DNA of 44,417 nucleotides from Duodenibacillus intestinigallinarum (lineage in GTDB: Bacteria; Pseudomonadota; Gammaproteobacteria; Burkholderiales; Burkholderiaceae_F), in NCBI GenBank assembly GCA_019117105.1, contig DXAH01000009.1, forward strand, positions 1 through 44,417, written 5' to 3'. Position 1 is the stretch's first letter; each line of letters starts with the position of its first letter. This document shows, piece by piece, positions 23,287-33,034 of this stretch. The notes below the pieces were generated by a model. The model worked only from the letters and a program-made list of their open reading frames with translations. It was not told the origin of the DNA and did not search any database. The translations under genes were made by a program, and so were the position numbers.

Positions 23287-25149
23287 ATGATGTCAGCTAT
23301 CAGCGCCGACAACAATAAGGAAGTTCTTGCCGGCCTGCCAAGTTTGCCCGGCGTGTACCGCTATTTTGATGAAGCAGGTACGTGTTTGTACGTCGGCAAG
23401 GCGCGCGACCTCAAGCGCCGCGTCTCAAGCTATTTCCGCAAGACCGGGCAGAGTCCGCGCATCGCCTTGATGGTGCAGAAAATCGCAAGGCTCGAAACAA
23501 CCGTCGTGCGCACCGAAGCCGAAGCGCTTCTTCTGGAAAACAACCTCATCAAGACGCTCAACCCGAAATACAACATTCTCTTTCGGGACGACAAAAGTTA
23601 CCCGTATTTGAAAATTTCCGCGGGTCCTTTTGCCCGCGTGAGTTACTACCGAGGAGCGGTCGATCGCAAAAGCCGTTACTTCGGGCCGTATCCAAACGGT
23701 TCGGCCGTACGCGAGGCAATCGGCGTGCTGCAGAAGGTCTTTCATTTGAGGACCTGCGAAGAGGCCGTGTTTCGTTACCGTACCCGTCCCTGCCTGATGG
23801 GGCAGATGGGGCGCTGCTCGTCGCCCTGCATCGGCAAAGTGACCGCCGAGGAGTACGCGCGCGATGTGGAGGACGCCTGCGCTTTTTTGCATGGCAAGAC
23901 CGAAGAAATCATGCAGGGGCTGACTGACGCCATGATGAACGCTGCGGAGGATCGCCGCTACGAAGAGGCGGCTGTCTTGCGCGACCGCATCAGCTTGTTG
24001 CGCGACGTCATGCACCAGCAGGCCGTCGAAACGACGGGCGGTGACACCGATGCGGACATCATTGCGGTGCTGATCAAAAACGGTGCCGTCTGTGTCAACC
24101 TGGCCGTGGTGCGAGGAGGGCGTCATCTTGGAGATCACGCCTATTTCCCGGATTTTGCTCGCAGTTTGGGTGACGATCTCACCGAAAGTGAAGTGTTTGA
24201 AGCTTTCATCTCGCATCACTACTGCAACGTTCCCGTCCCGGATGCGGTGATTTCTCAGGCCGCGGACGATCCGACGGCAACCGGTCAGCTGCTTTCGGCC
24301 TTGGCCGGCCGCAAGATTGTCTTCGTGCACGAGCCGCAGCTCACGCGTCGCAAGTGGTACGAAATGGCGGTTACCAATGCCATGATCGCCTTGGATCGGC
24401 ACATTGCAGAAAGCGCCGGCGAATCCAAGCGCATTGACGATCTCATCAACGTTCTTTCGCTCGAACTCACCGAGCAGGAGCGCTCCGAATTGCGCATCGA
24501 GTGCTTTGACATTTCGCACACCGCAGGCGAAGCCACGCAGGCCTCCTGCGTGGTCTTTGAGGGAACACGCATGAATAGCGCGCTCTATCGGCGCTTTAAC
24601 ATCGAAGGCGTCACAGGCGGCGACGACTACGCGGCCATGCGGCAGGTGCTCGAGCGCCGCTATGCGCCCGTGGCCCGCGGCGAAGCCAAGCTTCCGACGC
24701 TCGTGCTCGTTGACGGCGGGCGCGGTCAGGTGCATATGGCCAAGGACGTCTTTCACGAACTCGGACTGGATATTTCCGTGATCGTCGGCGTGGCCAAAGG
24801 CGAGGGACGCAAGACGGGCTTGGAAACGCTCGTCTTTGCCGACGGCCGAGAACCGTTGGTGCTCGGAGCGGCAAGCCCCGCACTGATGCTCATTGCGATG
24901 ATCCGAGACGAAGCGCACCGCTTTGCCATCACGGGTATGCGCGCCAAGCGCAGCAAGACTCGGCAGACAAGCCGACTCGAGGATATTGAGGGAATCGGTC
25001 CAGTGAGGCGTCGCAGATTGCTCACGCATTTCGGCGGCATGAAGGCGCTGAAGAATGCGAGCGTGGAAGATATCGCTAAAATTGACGGCATTTCGCGCAA
25101 ACTTGCCGAACAAATCTATTCACAACTCCATGGGTCAGATTGTGCCTGA
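23287..25149 (+). CDS. uvrC: UvrABC excision nuclease subunit C
   Basis: UvrC makes both incisions around a lesion in nucleotide excision repair. The 620-residue product has the GIY-YIG nuclease domain at the N-terminus (GVYRYFDEAGTCLYVGKARDLKRR) that cuts 3'. It also has a UVR motif for UvrB binding (about 205-240), the RNase H-like 5'-cutting domain (ECFDISHTAGE, LVDGGRGQV) and terminal helix-hairpin-helix motifs (IEGIGPVRRRRLL). Two adjacent ATG codons (23287, 23290) are possible starts and neither has a clear Shine-Dalgarno sequence. It overlaps pgsA by 20 bases. Confidence 0.97.
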   Translation: MMSAISADNNKEVLAGLPSLPGVYRYFDEAGTCLYVGKARDLKRRVSSYFRKTGQSPRIALMVQKIARLETTVVRTEAEALLLENNLIKTLNPKYNILFRDDKSYPYLKISAGPFARVSYYRGAVDRKSRYFGPYPNGSAVREAIGVLQKVFHLRTCEEAVFRYRTRPCLMGQMGRCSSPCIGKVTAEEYARDVEDACAFLHGKTEEIMQGLTDAMMNAAEDRRYEEAAVLRDRISLLRDVMHQQAVETTGGDTDADIIAVLIKNGAVCVNLAVVRGGRHLGDHAYFPDFARSLGDDLTESEVFEAFISHHYCNVPVPDAVISQAADDPTATGQLLSALAGRKIVFVHEPQLTRRKWYEMAVTNAMIALDRHIAESAGESKRIDDLINVLSLELTEQERSELRIECFDISHTAGEATQASCVVFEGTRMNSALYRRFNIEGVTGGDDYAAMRQVLERRYAPVARGEAKLPTLVLVDGGRGQVHMAKDVFHELGLDISVIVGVAKGEGRKTGLETLVFADGREPLVLGAASPALMLIAMIRDEAHRFAITGMRAKRSKTRQTSRLEDIEGIGPVRRRRLLTHFGGMKALKNASVEDIAKIDGISRKLAEQIYSQLHGSDCA

Positions 25150-25732
25150 CAAACGCTTCAACATTCCGATGGCGCTCACGTGGGCGCGCATTGCCTTTAT
25201 TCCGCTGATCGTCGGCGTCTTTTATGTGCCCGACGTCATACTGAGCCCGCATGTCAAGAATCTTTTGGCGTGCGTGATGTTCGTTGTGGCCGCCATTACC
25301 GACGCCCTTGACGGATACATCGCACGTCGCTACAACATGATGACCAATATGGGGGCATTCCTCGACAGCGTGGCCGACAAGCTGGTGGTGTGCTCGGCCA
25401 TCGTCGTGCTGCTTGCGTTTGACCGCGTAGACATGCTGGTCGCGCTCATCATCGTCGGCCGCGAGATCGCGGTGACGGCGTTGCGCGAATGGATGGCAAA
25501 GATCGGGGCGGCAGCCAGCGTCAAGGTCAACTGGTTCGGCAAGATCAAGACCATCGCGCAGATGACCGCCATCCCGATGCTTCTTTATTTCGACCCGATC
25601 TTCGGTCTGCCGATTGCATGGATCGGGACCGTTCTCATCTACATTGCGGCGATTCTGACCATCTACTCGATGTGTGTCTATATGTCTGCCGCCTGGCCGC
25701 ATCTGCAACAGCACGATCAGAGGCGCAATTAA
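25130..25732 (+). CDS. pgsA: CDP-diacylglycerol-glycerol-3-phosphate 3-phosphatidyltransferase
   Basis: PgsA makes phosphatidylglycerol phosphate, the committed step to acidic phospholipids, in the inner membrane. The 200-residue product has several transmembrane helices. It has the complete CDP-alcohol phosphotransferase motif, from DALDGYIARR through a downstream GAFLDSVADK. ATG 25130 lies within the last codons of uvrC, matching the N-terminus of the family (NIPMALTWARI). The uvrC-pgsA pair is common in proteobacteria. A hairpin without a T tract follows. Confidence 0.96.
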   Translation: MGQIVPDKRFNIPMALTWARIAFIPLIVGVFYVPDVILSPHVKNLLACVMFVVAAITDALDGYIARRYNMMTNMGAFLDSVADKLVVCSAIVVLLAFDRVDMLVALIIVGREIAVTALREWMAKIGAAASVKVNWFGKIKTIAQMTAIPMLLYFDPIFGLPIAWIGTVLIYIAAILTIYSMCVYMSAAWPHLQQHDQRRN

Positions 25733-25739
25733 TCGGCGG

Positions 25740-25775
25740 AGGTGCGACAGGGCGCCCGCAGCGGCGCTCGCACCT
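25740..25775. terminator. Hairpin between convergent pgsA and yhdP
   Basis: AGGTGCGA (25740-25747) pairs with TCGCACCT (25768-25775), with a further GC-rich inner stem. It lacks a clear T run on either strand, so it may be a weak terminator or an mRNA 3'-end structure. Confidence 0.45.
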
Positions 25776-25783
25776 GAGCCGCA

Positions 25784-28700
25784 TCAATTCTCTTGCGTCG
25801 GCTTTTCTTCCGTCCCCGATGACACCTCCGTGATGACAGGGTTCTCCCACGGTCCCTTGATGGAATATTCGACCTTAAAGAGGTGACTCAAGGGCGTGCG
25901 CAGCAGGAGCTGAGCGAGGAACGAGCCAATGCCCACAGCCGGGTTGACGAATGCCAGAGCAAGGCTGGCGTTTCCGGCATTGATTTCCGGCAATACAATG
26001 GCGCGACTGTCAACGCTGCCCTCGGCCACATTCACGTTGCCCGATAGCAGAATCGTGCCGTGCGTGCCGACAATCTTCGTGTTGTCGGTTGAAAACACGC
26101 CGTTTGTCACAATCGAACTTCCGGAGAAAGTGTCAAATGAGAAGCCGCTCTTGAAGTCGGAGAAGTCAAGCATCAGACGCTTGAAGAGCGACTGCATCGA
26201 GACAAAGGACAAAAGCAGACCGCCCGCACCGGTATCGACCTTGGCGATGGTGCCCTTGCGGAAATCGATTGCATAAGTACCCGCAAGCGTATCGAGTTTG
26301 GGCGACCAGGGAATACCGTCGAATTTGAAGTGTCCTTCGGCCGTGCCGGTCGAGTTTTCGATCACACCGGGGTATCCCAGATCCGAGAGCGTCTGTCCGA
26401 GATCTTTTGTTGAGAATTTCAGCGTGAACTGCGTCTCGCCCGGATGCTGCTGCGTGAGCTTTTTACCCTGTGTCCAGAAGCCGGTTCCGGTCAGAGCCGA
26501 AACGTCGGAGAATACGGCGAAGTTGGTGATGCGAAGCGTTTCTTCATCGGCCGTTCCGGAAGCCTCGGCCTGCAGCACCATGCGGCCGATTTTCTTGTCA
26601 GCGTATGAGAGTTCGTCGACGACGAGATCCAGGCTCGGCAGGATGGTCGGGCGCGGCGTGAGCACGACATCAACCTGTTCACCTTCGAGGAAGCGGCGAA
26701 TTGTCGTCACGTCCTTGGCGGCAATCTTCAGGCGATCAAAGCTGCCGGTGACATTGCCTCGGCCGGCCGGCTCGTATCGCAGCTTGCCGCGAATTTCGTC
26801 GGAAGACAGATCAATCGAGACATTGTTGGCGTCGTCGAATTCCAGAATCGAATGCGTCTTGTGGATCGGACCGCTGCCGAGCAACAGCTGATCGGCGGTC
26901 ACTTCTACGCGAGAGAGTCCTGCTCGCGCGGCACCCGACACCGGAAGCGGGTTGTTCTCGGCGTTCTTTTTCGGAATCTGCGCGGAGGCCGTATCGGTCA
27001 TGGTGCGCACGAAGGGCTGCCAGTCGACGAGGTTCAGTTCTTTGGCCTGAATCGTTACGGCGATGCCGCGGGCGGGAAGACCTGCTCGGTGTCCTACGGC
27101 GATGTTGCCCAGAGCCGCAAGTTTGGATCCTTCAGTGGGTAGCTGCAGCAGGACGTCGAAGCGACTGCCGGAGCCCACCTTGATCATGTAGCCCGGTTGA
27201 CGGTTGATGGTAACGGGTGTGAAGCTGAAGGCAGTATCCCAGGTTTCCGTCGGGGTTTTCTTTAACGGTGCCGGCAGGTCGATAGCTACGCCCTGAAGCG
27301 AAGAGCGCGCCGAGACGGTGACCCCTTGGTTTTTTTTCACGACTACCGTGGAAACAAAGGGCAACATGCCGGACATGCGTTTGGCGACCGGATCGAAATA
27401 GGGGTTCTGCGCAAACCAGGTCAGGTGTGAAACGTCGGTGGAACCCGAAGCACTGATCACGATCGCACCGTCAGCCGTGGTGTGAACCGACACGGACGCG
27501 TCGCCCGATCCGAATGGACGTGCGTGCACGTTGCTTGCCGTTGCTCCTTTTTCAGAGAAGTGCACGGTGCCTTCGACATCGTTGAGCGGCGGCTTGGGCC
27601 AGCCCATGGCAATGTCGGCCTTCTGCATGGAGATGGCTCCTTTTACCTTTGTTCCGGAGGGTTCCATGAGCGGAATGTCGAGGTACAAATCCAGAAGACC
27701 CTGACCTTTTGCCTTGGTGCCTGTGAACGCGCCCGAGACAAACTCCGTGACGGGGCTTGCTTGCACGTAGTCGAAGAACTTTTGAAGTTCGGCGTCGGCG
27801 TTGCCGTTGATGATTAGGCGAGTGTTGTCTCCGGCGCTCAGATTCGGGATGTCGGCGCGCGTTTTCGTCACCGTGGCGCCGTTGGTCTTGGCCGAATCGG
27901 CAAGCACCGTCATGGAGGCGCCTTCAAAGATGAGGCGCCCCTGAATGTCGGTGAGAAGCGGCCACAGGGCGGCTCGCTCAAAATTGCCGTCTTCGAGCAC
28001 CTTCATGGAAGGAACATAGTCAATGGCGGCATCCTTGAGTTCTGCCGAAACGATAAAGTGCCCTTTGTCCTTGTTCGGTCCGACCCAGGGGTATTTCACG
28101 AGGTCGCCGCGCAGCTCGAACGTGCCGTTTTGCGCCTGTCCGGAAACGAGGCCGCCCTGCAGCCAGTTGCGCACGTTTTCGGAGATCGCCAGCGGCATGT
28201 ATCGCCAGGCGCGGTTGGCTTGCAGGTGCTCGATGCGGCCCGTGAGATTGATGTGACCGGCCGCCGTGTCGTTTTGCTGCCAGGAGCCCTGCGCGGACAC
28301 AGACAGGTCTTGGTTGGAAACGGCCACGTTGTCAAAGGTTATCGCAACCTTTTCGTTGTCAGTCTCGGAAGCTTGGGAAAGCTGCCAGCTCACGGCGCCC
28401 GTGAGTGAATCAAGAGGCAGGCGGGGATTTTCATAGACGCCGGGAATTGACACGGCGCCTTTTTGGGTGGCGAAAGCCACGCGCCCGCGCTTGGCGGCGA
28501 CTTCCAGAGAGCCGGAAAGGTTCTCAACGCCGGAGAAGAAAACCTTTTCGTTTTCGGGCGAGTTATGGGCAACCGTCAGGCCGGAGAAATCGGTCTTGAT
28601 GCGCCAGTCCTGTGTCTTGCCGGGAGAGCCCAGCCAGGAAACCTCGAAGTTGGAGATGGTGCCGGAGGCTTCATGCTGGTGAATCAGATCGGCTGCCGAC

Positions 28701-29905
28701 TTTGGAAAGGGCACGGACGGAAGGAGTTTTTTGAGCGTTTCAACGTCAAGCCGTGCGATGCTGAAGCCTGAGCGATGCGTTTCAGCGTCCGGTGTTGCAG
28801 CCGTGTGCACGACGGTCTGCAAAAGCAGGTCGTGAGCTTCGGTGCCATCGCTCAATTCGAAATCGAGATTTTCAGCTTTGGCGTGCAGTTCGCCTTCGGT
28901 AAAGGTTTCCGTCAGACGCGTCGACAGCGTCTTTACCTGCAGCGGTTCGGAATCGGGCGAGAAAGTGAGCAACACGTCCGACAGGCCGAGGTAACTGGTC
29001 AGTTCACTCGGGGTTCCGTCCTGGAATTTGAGCCAGGTCCGCGTGCTGCCGCGCCCCGACTTCAAAAGTTTGCGGGCGTCCGGAATGGGACGCGTCAGGC
29101 GGGCGACGTCAAGATTGTCGGCGCCGAGATAAAGTTCGCCCGACCATGTCTTCCAGCTGCGGTCACCGAAAAGCGGAGCAGTGAACCGCGTGCGGATGTC
29201 GATGCGGTTTTCATGCCGCCCTGCGAGTTCGCCCTGAATGCCCGCTCGATAGTCGCTCACGTTCTTTTCAAACGTAAAGTTGATGTTTTCGATCGTGGTC
29301 GTGCGGGCGCGAGGCTTGGCAATCAGATCCTGAAAGCGAAGCTTGCAGGACGTAACGTCAATGCGGCCCTGGCGCAGGAGCCAGTCTGTGACGGCCGAAC
29401 CGCTTTGCGCGTCGCGTCGGACCGTATCGTTGAAATTGATGATAAAGCCCGCAATGTCAAAGACGCCGTGATCAACGCGTCGAACGGTGATTTCGGCGTT
29501 GGGAACTTCAAGCTTTCTGAAAAGGGGCTGTCCGAAGACGGAGCGCCAGTAAAAACTCGCCTCAACCTGCGGCAAATGCAGGATGTTGGCATCACGTGAA
29601 CGTGGGTCGGGACGTTGAATCACGACATCGCGCAGGGAAAGCTGCGGCCAGAACGTATCCCACCGCGGCGAGACACGCCCGATGCTGACTTCGGCGTGCA
29701 GCGACTCGCTCAGAAAATGCGCTATGTCGTCCTTGTACTTGTCGACCTGAGGCAGCAGAACCCAGCGCGTTGTGAGCACAAGAGCACAAAAGAGGAAGTA
29801 GAAGAGAACGACGCCCCAAAAAAAAGAGATCCACGCCGCGCGTACTTTGGGGTGGCGCAGGTAGGCTCTGAATCTGACCGGGAGTATGGAAAACGTCAAA
29901 CTCAT
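25784..29905 (-). CDS. yhdP: YhdP family AsmA-like inner-membrane protein
   Basis: YhdP belongs to the AsmA-like family with TamB; in E. coli these proteins move phospholipids from inner to outer membrane. The 1373-residue product has one N-terminal transmembrane helix (about 24-50), then a very long periplasmic part made of repeated beta-strands. These include the DUF3971-type region and AsmA-like C-terminal segments (AGTYAIDFRKGTIAKVDTG, FVNPAVGIGSFLAQLLL), and the size is normal for the family. It is transcribed alone, divergent from glnE. ATG 29905 has no strong ribosome binding site, but no better start is visible. Confidence 0.92.
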   Translation of the reverse strand: MSLTFSILPVRFRAYLRHPKVRAAWISFFWGVVLFYFLFCALVLTTRWVLLPQVDKYKDDIAHFLSESLHAEVSIGRVSPRWDTFWPQLSLRDVVIQRPDPRSRDANILHLPQVEASFYWRSVFGQPLFRKLEVPNAEITVRRVDHGVFDIAGFIINFNDTVRRDAQSGSAVTDWLLRQGRIDVTSCKLRFQDLIAKPRARTTTIENINFTFEKNVSDYRAGIQGELAGRHENRIDIRTRFTAPLFGDRSWKTWSGELYLGADNLDVARLTRPIPDARKLLKSGRGSTRTWLKFQDGTPSELTSYLGLSDVLLTFSPDSEPLQVKTLSTRLTETFTEGELHAKAENLDFELSDGTEAHDLLLQTVVHTAATPDAETHRSGFSIARLDVETLKKLLPSVPFPKSAADLIHQHEASGTISNFEVSWLGSPGKTQDWRIKTDFSGLTVAHNSPENEKVFFSGVENLSGSLEVAAKRGRVAFATQKGAVSIPGVYENPRLPLDSLTGAVSWQLSQASETDNEKVAITFDNVAVSNQDLSVSAQGSWQQNDTAAGHINLTGRIEHLQANRAWRYMPLAISENVRNWLQGGLVSGQAQNGTFELRGDLVKYPWVGPNKDKGHFIVSAELKDAAIDYVPSMKVLEDGNFERAALWPLLTDIQGRLIFEGASMTVLADSAKTNGATVTKTRADIPNLSAGDNTRLIINGNADAELQKFFDYVQASPVTEFVSGAFTGTKAKGQGLLDLYLDIPLMEPSGTKVKGAISMQKADIAMGWPKPPLNDVEGTVHFSEKGATASNVHARPFGSGDASVSVHTTADGAIVISASGSTDVSHLTWFAQNPYFDPVAKRMSGMLPFVSTVVVKKNQGVTVSARSSLQGVAIDLPAPLKKTPTETWDTAFSFTPVTINRQPGYMIKVGSGSRFDVLLQLPTEGSKLAALGNIAVGHRAGLPARGIAVTIQAKELNLVDWQPFVRTMTDTASAQIPKKNAENNPLPVSGAARAGLSRVEVTADQLLLGSGPIHKTHSILEFDDANNVSIDLSSDEIRGKLRYEPAGRGNVTGSFDRLKIAAKDVTTIRRFLEGEQVDVVLTPRPTILPSLDLVVDELSYADKKIGRMVLQAEASGTADEETLRITNFAVFSDVSALTGTGFWTQGKKLTQQHPGETQFTLKFSTKDLGQTLSDLGYPGVIENSTGTAEGHFKFDGIPWSPKLDTLAGTYAIDFRKGTIAKVDTGAGGLLLSFVSMQSLFKRLMLDFSDFKSGFSFDTFSGSSIVTNGVFSTDNTKIVGTHGTILLSGNVNVAEGSVDSRAIVLPEINAGNASLALAFVNPAVGIGSFLAQLLLRTPLSHLFKVEYSIKGPWENPVITEVSSGTEEKPTQEN

Positions 29906-30145
29906 GTCGCAGGAATTGCGAAGATCACGGACCTAGGAGGAAAAAACGACTCAGCGCGATTGCTCACACAGCTAAAATGAGCCGAACAGGCAAGCGCCGA
30001 AAACCGGTCGAGCTGTCACGCAAATGAAACGAAAAATTCACACAAGGCAATATAGCAAAGCTCGTTGCGGACAACTCGGGCGATTTTGTATCTCGCCGCA
30101 AATTGGTCTCGATTTGAAACAACTTTTTTACGCAGTTTTTATGTC

Positions 30146-32983
30146 ATGGGCGAACTGAATTCAACCAAGCCGCGTTTGACTCCGCAGGAAGTTCCTCAAT
30201 TTTCACAATATGCCGCGCGCTCGCTCAATGCCATGGCGCTGCAGAGCGGGACCACCGTTCAGGATTTAATCGAGCGGTTTCAGAAGGAACCTGTGACGCG
30301 CGAGGCGATGCGAAGCCGTCTCGAAAACATCGATGATCCGGAAATGCTCGACATGGTCATGCGTCAGTTGCGCCGGGAAGTGATGACGACGCTGATCGTT
30401 CGTGACCTGACCGCTCACGCCGATTTTCATGAAGTCGTGAGCACGGTGACGGCGTTGGCTGAAGAAACCGTTTCGGCGGCCGTGCGGGTGCACTCCCGAA
30501 AGCTTGCGCAGCGCTTCGGCGTGCCGGTGGGCGTCTCGGGTGAACCGCAGGATCTGCTTGTCGTCGGCATGGGCAAACTCGGCGGGGAGGAACTTAACGT
30601 CAGTTCCGACATTGATCTGGTCTTCGTCTACGACGAAGGCGGCGAAACGCAGGCAATCGGAGAGTTCGCTTCGGCACGCCGACAGGTGACGAACCACGAG
30701 TTCTTTGACCGTCTGGCACGACGTGTGATTGCTTCTATTAACGAAATTGACGGTACCGGTTTTGTGTTTCGCGTCGACATGCGTCTGCGTCCCTTCGGCG
30801 ACAGCGGTCCTTTGGTGATTTCCTCGGCAATGCTCGAAGAGTATCTCTACAGCGAAGGTCGCGACTGGGAGCGCTTTGCCTGGCTCAAAGGACGCGTTGT
30901 CAACCGCAGCGTTTTTGCGGGTGAAGAGAACTTTGCGCAGGCCGTTCGCAACCTCAATTCTCTGGTGCGGCCGTTCGTGTTTCGCAAGTACGTTGACTTC
31001 GGCGCCATCAGTGCTCTTGCGAAGATTCATGAGATGATCCGTGCGGAAACGGCCCGCAAGGAAGCCGTCAAGGACCGCGGCACCAACATTAAGCTCGGAA
31101 GCGGCGGCATTCGGGAAATCGAATTCATTTGCCAGACTTTCCAAATCATCCGCGGAGGCCGCGAAGCTGAACTTCGAGGCAAGACCACGGGTCCCATGCT
31201 TGCTGCCTGTGCCGCAAGCGGCTGCATTGATGAGCAGACGGCCGAACGGCTCAATCGCAACTATGTGTTCTTGCGCAATCTTGAGCATTGCCTGCAGTAT
31301 GTCGATGACAAGCAGACGCAGGTCTTGCCTAAGGACGATGCAGAGCGCGCACGCGTTGCCAAGATGATGGGAATGACGCTTGCTGAGCTCGATGCCGAAG
31401 TCGCCGAGATCAGAGCGTTTGTGACGACGACCTTTGACGGCGTTTTCCATACCAAGGCGCCCACCGATCGCGTGAGCAACTGGCCTGTCGGGTGGTCGAC
31501 GGGCGATCCGGCTCTTGAAAGTGAACTCACCGATGCGCTTGCCGGCATCGGCTTTATTGAGGCCAACAAGCTCGCCGGCCGCATTCTCAAGATGATGCGT
31601 TCGCGCTATTTGAACGCGCGTACGCAACAGACGCGCGAACAGTTGGCGCGTTTTGTGCCCAAGGTTGCTCAAAAGGCGGCCGGTTGGGCGCAGCTGCGCG
31701 AAAGCTGCGTTTCGGCCGATGAGGTGATGGAGCGCTACCTGACCATCTTGGAGATGGTGCTCGGGCGCGCAACCTATATCGCGCTGCTCAACCAGTATCC
31801 GGACGCGGCCGAACGCGTCGGACGGATGCTTGCCGTGTCCCGCTGGGCGGCCGACTACATTGCCGCGCATCCTTTGGTACTCGACGAACTGGTCGATGCG
31901 CGCAATCGAGTGATCGACGATTACACACCGGTGGATCGCAGCCGGTGGTTGGAAGAATTGCGTGCGCAAATGCGCTCGGCAGACGGCGATCGGGAGCGCC
32001 AGCTCAATCATCTGCGCGACGCTCACCACAGCGCGCTGTTTCAGCTACTCACAGCCGATCTGGAAGGCCGTCTTACGGTGGAGCGTCTCGCAGACCATCT
32101 TTCGGCGCTGGCCGATGCCGTGCTTGCGGTGGTGATTGAGCTTGCCTGGGACTCCATTGCAACGCGGCACCGCGAGTATCCCAAGTTTGCCGTGATCGGC
32201 TACGGCAAGTTGGGCGGCAAGGAGCTCGGCTACGCGTCCGACCTCGACTTGATTTTCCTATACGACGACGATGCGCCGGAGTCGGAGAGCAACTACGTGA
32301 AGCTCGTCAAGCGCATGCTGAGCTGGCTCACGTTGCAGACGAGTTCGGGCATTCTGTTTGATGTTGACATGCGCCTTCGTCCCAACGGACAGGACGGGCT
32401 GATTGCTTCCAACATTGAAATGTTCCGCAAGTATCAGCGCAACGCCGACGGACACGGAGCCTGGCCTTGGGAGCATCAGGCGCTCACGCGCGCCCGTTTC
32501 TGTGCGGGCGACCCGCAGGTCGGGCAGCAGTTTGAGGATGAACGCCGCTACATCCTCACGCTTGAGCGCGATGCCGCACAGGTGGCAAAGGACGTCATCG
32601 AGATGCGCGGCAAAATGCTCGACGGGCACCCGAACCGCACCGATCTCTTTGACGTGAAGCACGACCGCGGAGGCATGGTGGACCTGGAATTCATCGTGCA
32701 GTACCTGGTGCTTGCCAAGAGTTCCGTTTTCCCGGAGCTCGTCAACAACTTCGGTACGATTCATCTCACGGAAATGGCCGCGCGACTGGGACTGCTCGAT
32801 GAAGCAACGGCGGAGCAAGCCGTCAAGGCTTATCGTCACTACCGCAACATCCAACGCGAAATCCGTCTTGCCCACGGCGAAGACGTCCGCTGCCGTGTGG
32901 ATCCGGAAAGTGTGGCCGATGAACGCCGAGCGGTTCTTAAGCTCTGGCAGGACGTGTTCGGAACCGACGCTCCGCAGCCTTGA
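30146..32983 (+). CDS. glnE: Glutamine synthetase adenylyltransferase/adenylyl-removing enzyme
   Basis: GlnE turns glutamine synthetase off and on by adding or removing AMP, in response to PII proteins and glutamine. The 945-residue product has two nucleotidyltransferase domains, each with the GxGKLGGxEL...SDIDL/SDLDL motif. GMGKLGGEELNVSSDIDLVF is near residue 141 (adenylyl-removing) and GYGKLGGKELGYASDLDLIF near residue 685 (adenylylating). The two domains are joined by regulatory helices. ATG 30146 fits the family length; an earlier in-frame ATG at 30065 gives an atypical Arg/Leu-rich extension. No strong Shine-Dalgarno sequence is seen. It diverges from yhdP; the 240-base gap holds no promoter I can call with confidence. 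Confidence 0.95.
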   Translation: MGELNSTKPRLTPQEVPQFSQYAARSLNAMALQSGTTVQDLIERFQKEPVTREAMRSRLENIDDPEMLDMVMRQLRREVMTTLIVRDLTAHADFHEVVSTVTALAEETVSAAVRVHSRKLAQRFGVPVGVSGEPQDLLVVGMGKLGGEELNVSSDIDLVFVYDEGGETQAIGEFASARRQVTNHEFFDRLARRVIASINEIDGTGFVFRVDMRLRPFGDSGPLVISSAMLEEYLYSEGRDWERFAWLKGRVVNRSVFAGEENFAQAVRNLNSLVRPFVFRKYVDFGAISALAKIHEMIRAETARKEAVKDRGTNIKLGSGGIREIEFICQTFQIIRGGREAELRGKTTGPMLAACAASGCIDEQTAERLNRNYVFLRNLEHCLQYVDDKQTQVLPKDDAERARVAKMMGMTLAELDAEVAEIRAFVTTTFDGVFHTKAPTDRVSNWPVGWSTGDPALESELTDALAGIGFIEANKLAGRILKMMRSRYLNARTQQTREQLARFVPKVAQKAAGWAQLRESCVSADEVMERYLTILEMVLGRATYIALLNQYPDAAERVGRMLAVSRWAADYIAAHPLVLDELVDARNRVIDDYTPVDRSRWLEELRAQMRSADGDRERQLNHLRDAHHSALFQLLTADLEGRLTVERLADHLSALADAVLAVVIELAWDSIATRHREYPKFAVIGYGKLGGKELGYASDLDLIFLYDDDAPESESNYVKLVKRMLSWLTLQTSSGILFDVDMRLRPNGQDGLIASNIEMFRKYQRNADGHGAWPWEHQALTRARFCAGDPQVGQQFEDERRYILTLERDAAQVAKDVIEMRGKMLDGHPNRTDLFDVKHDRGGMVDLEFIVQYLVLAKSSVFPELVNNFGTIHLTEMAARLGLLDEATAEQAVKAYRHYRNIQREIRLAHGEDVRCRVDPESVADERRAVLKLWQDVFGTDAPQP

Positions 32984-32990
32984 TCAAGCA

Positions 32991-33028
32991 AAACAGCGGC
33001 ATCCCGGGAGGTTGCCGCCGTTTTTTTT
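32991..33028. terminator. Bidirectional terminator between glnE and prlC
   Basis: GCGGCA (32996-33001) pairs with TGCCGC (33013-33018), flanked by AAA on the left and eight T on the right. It lies between convergent genes. Confidence 0.8.
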
Positions 33029-33034
33029 GGACGC

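Noticed and set aside
29906..30145. Promoters for the divergent yhdP and glnE genes
   Set aside because: Only partial matches were seen (for example a TATAGC without a -35 box), not enough for a call.
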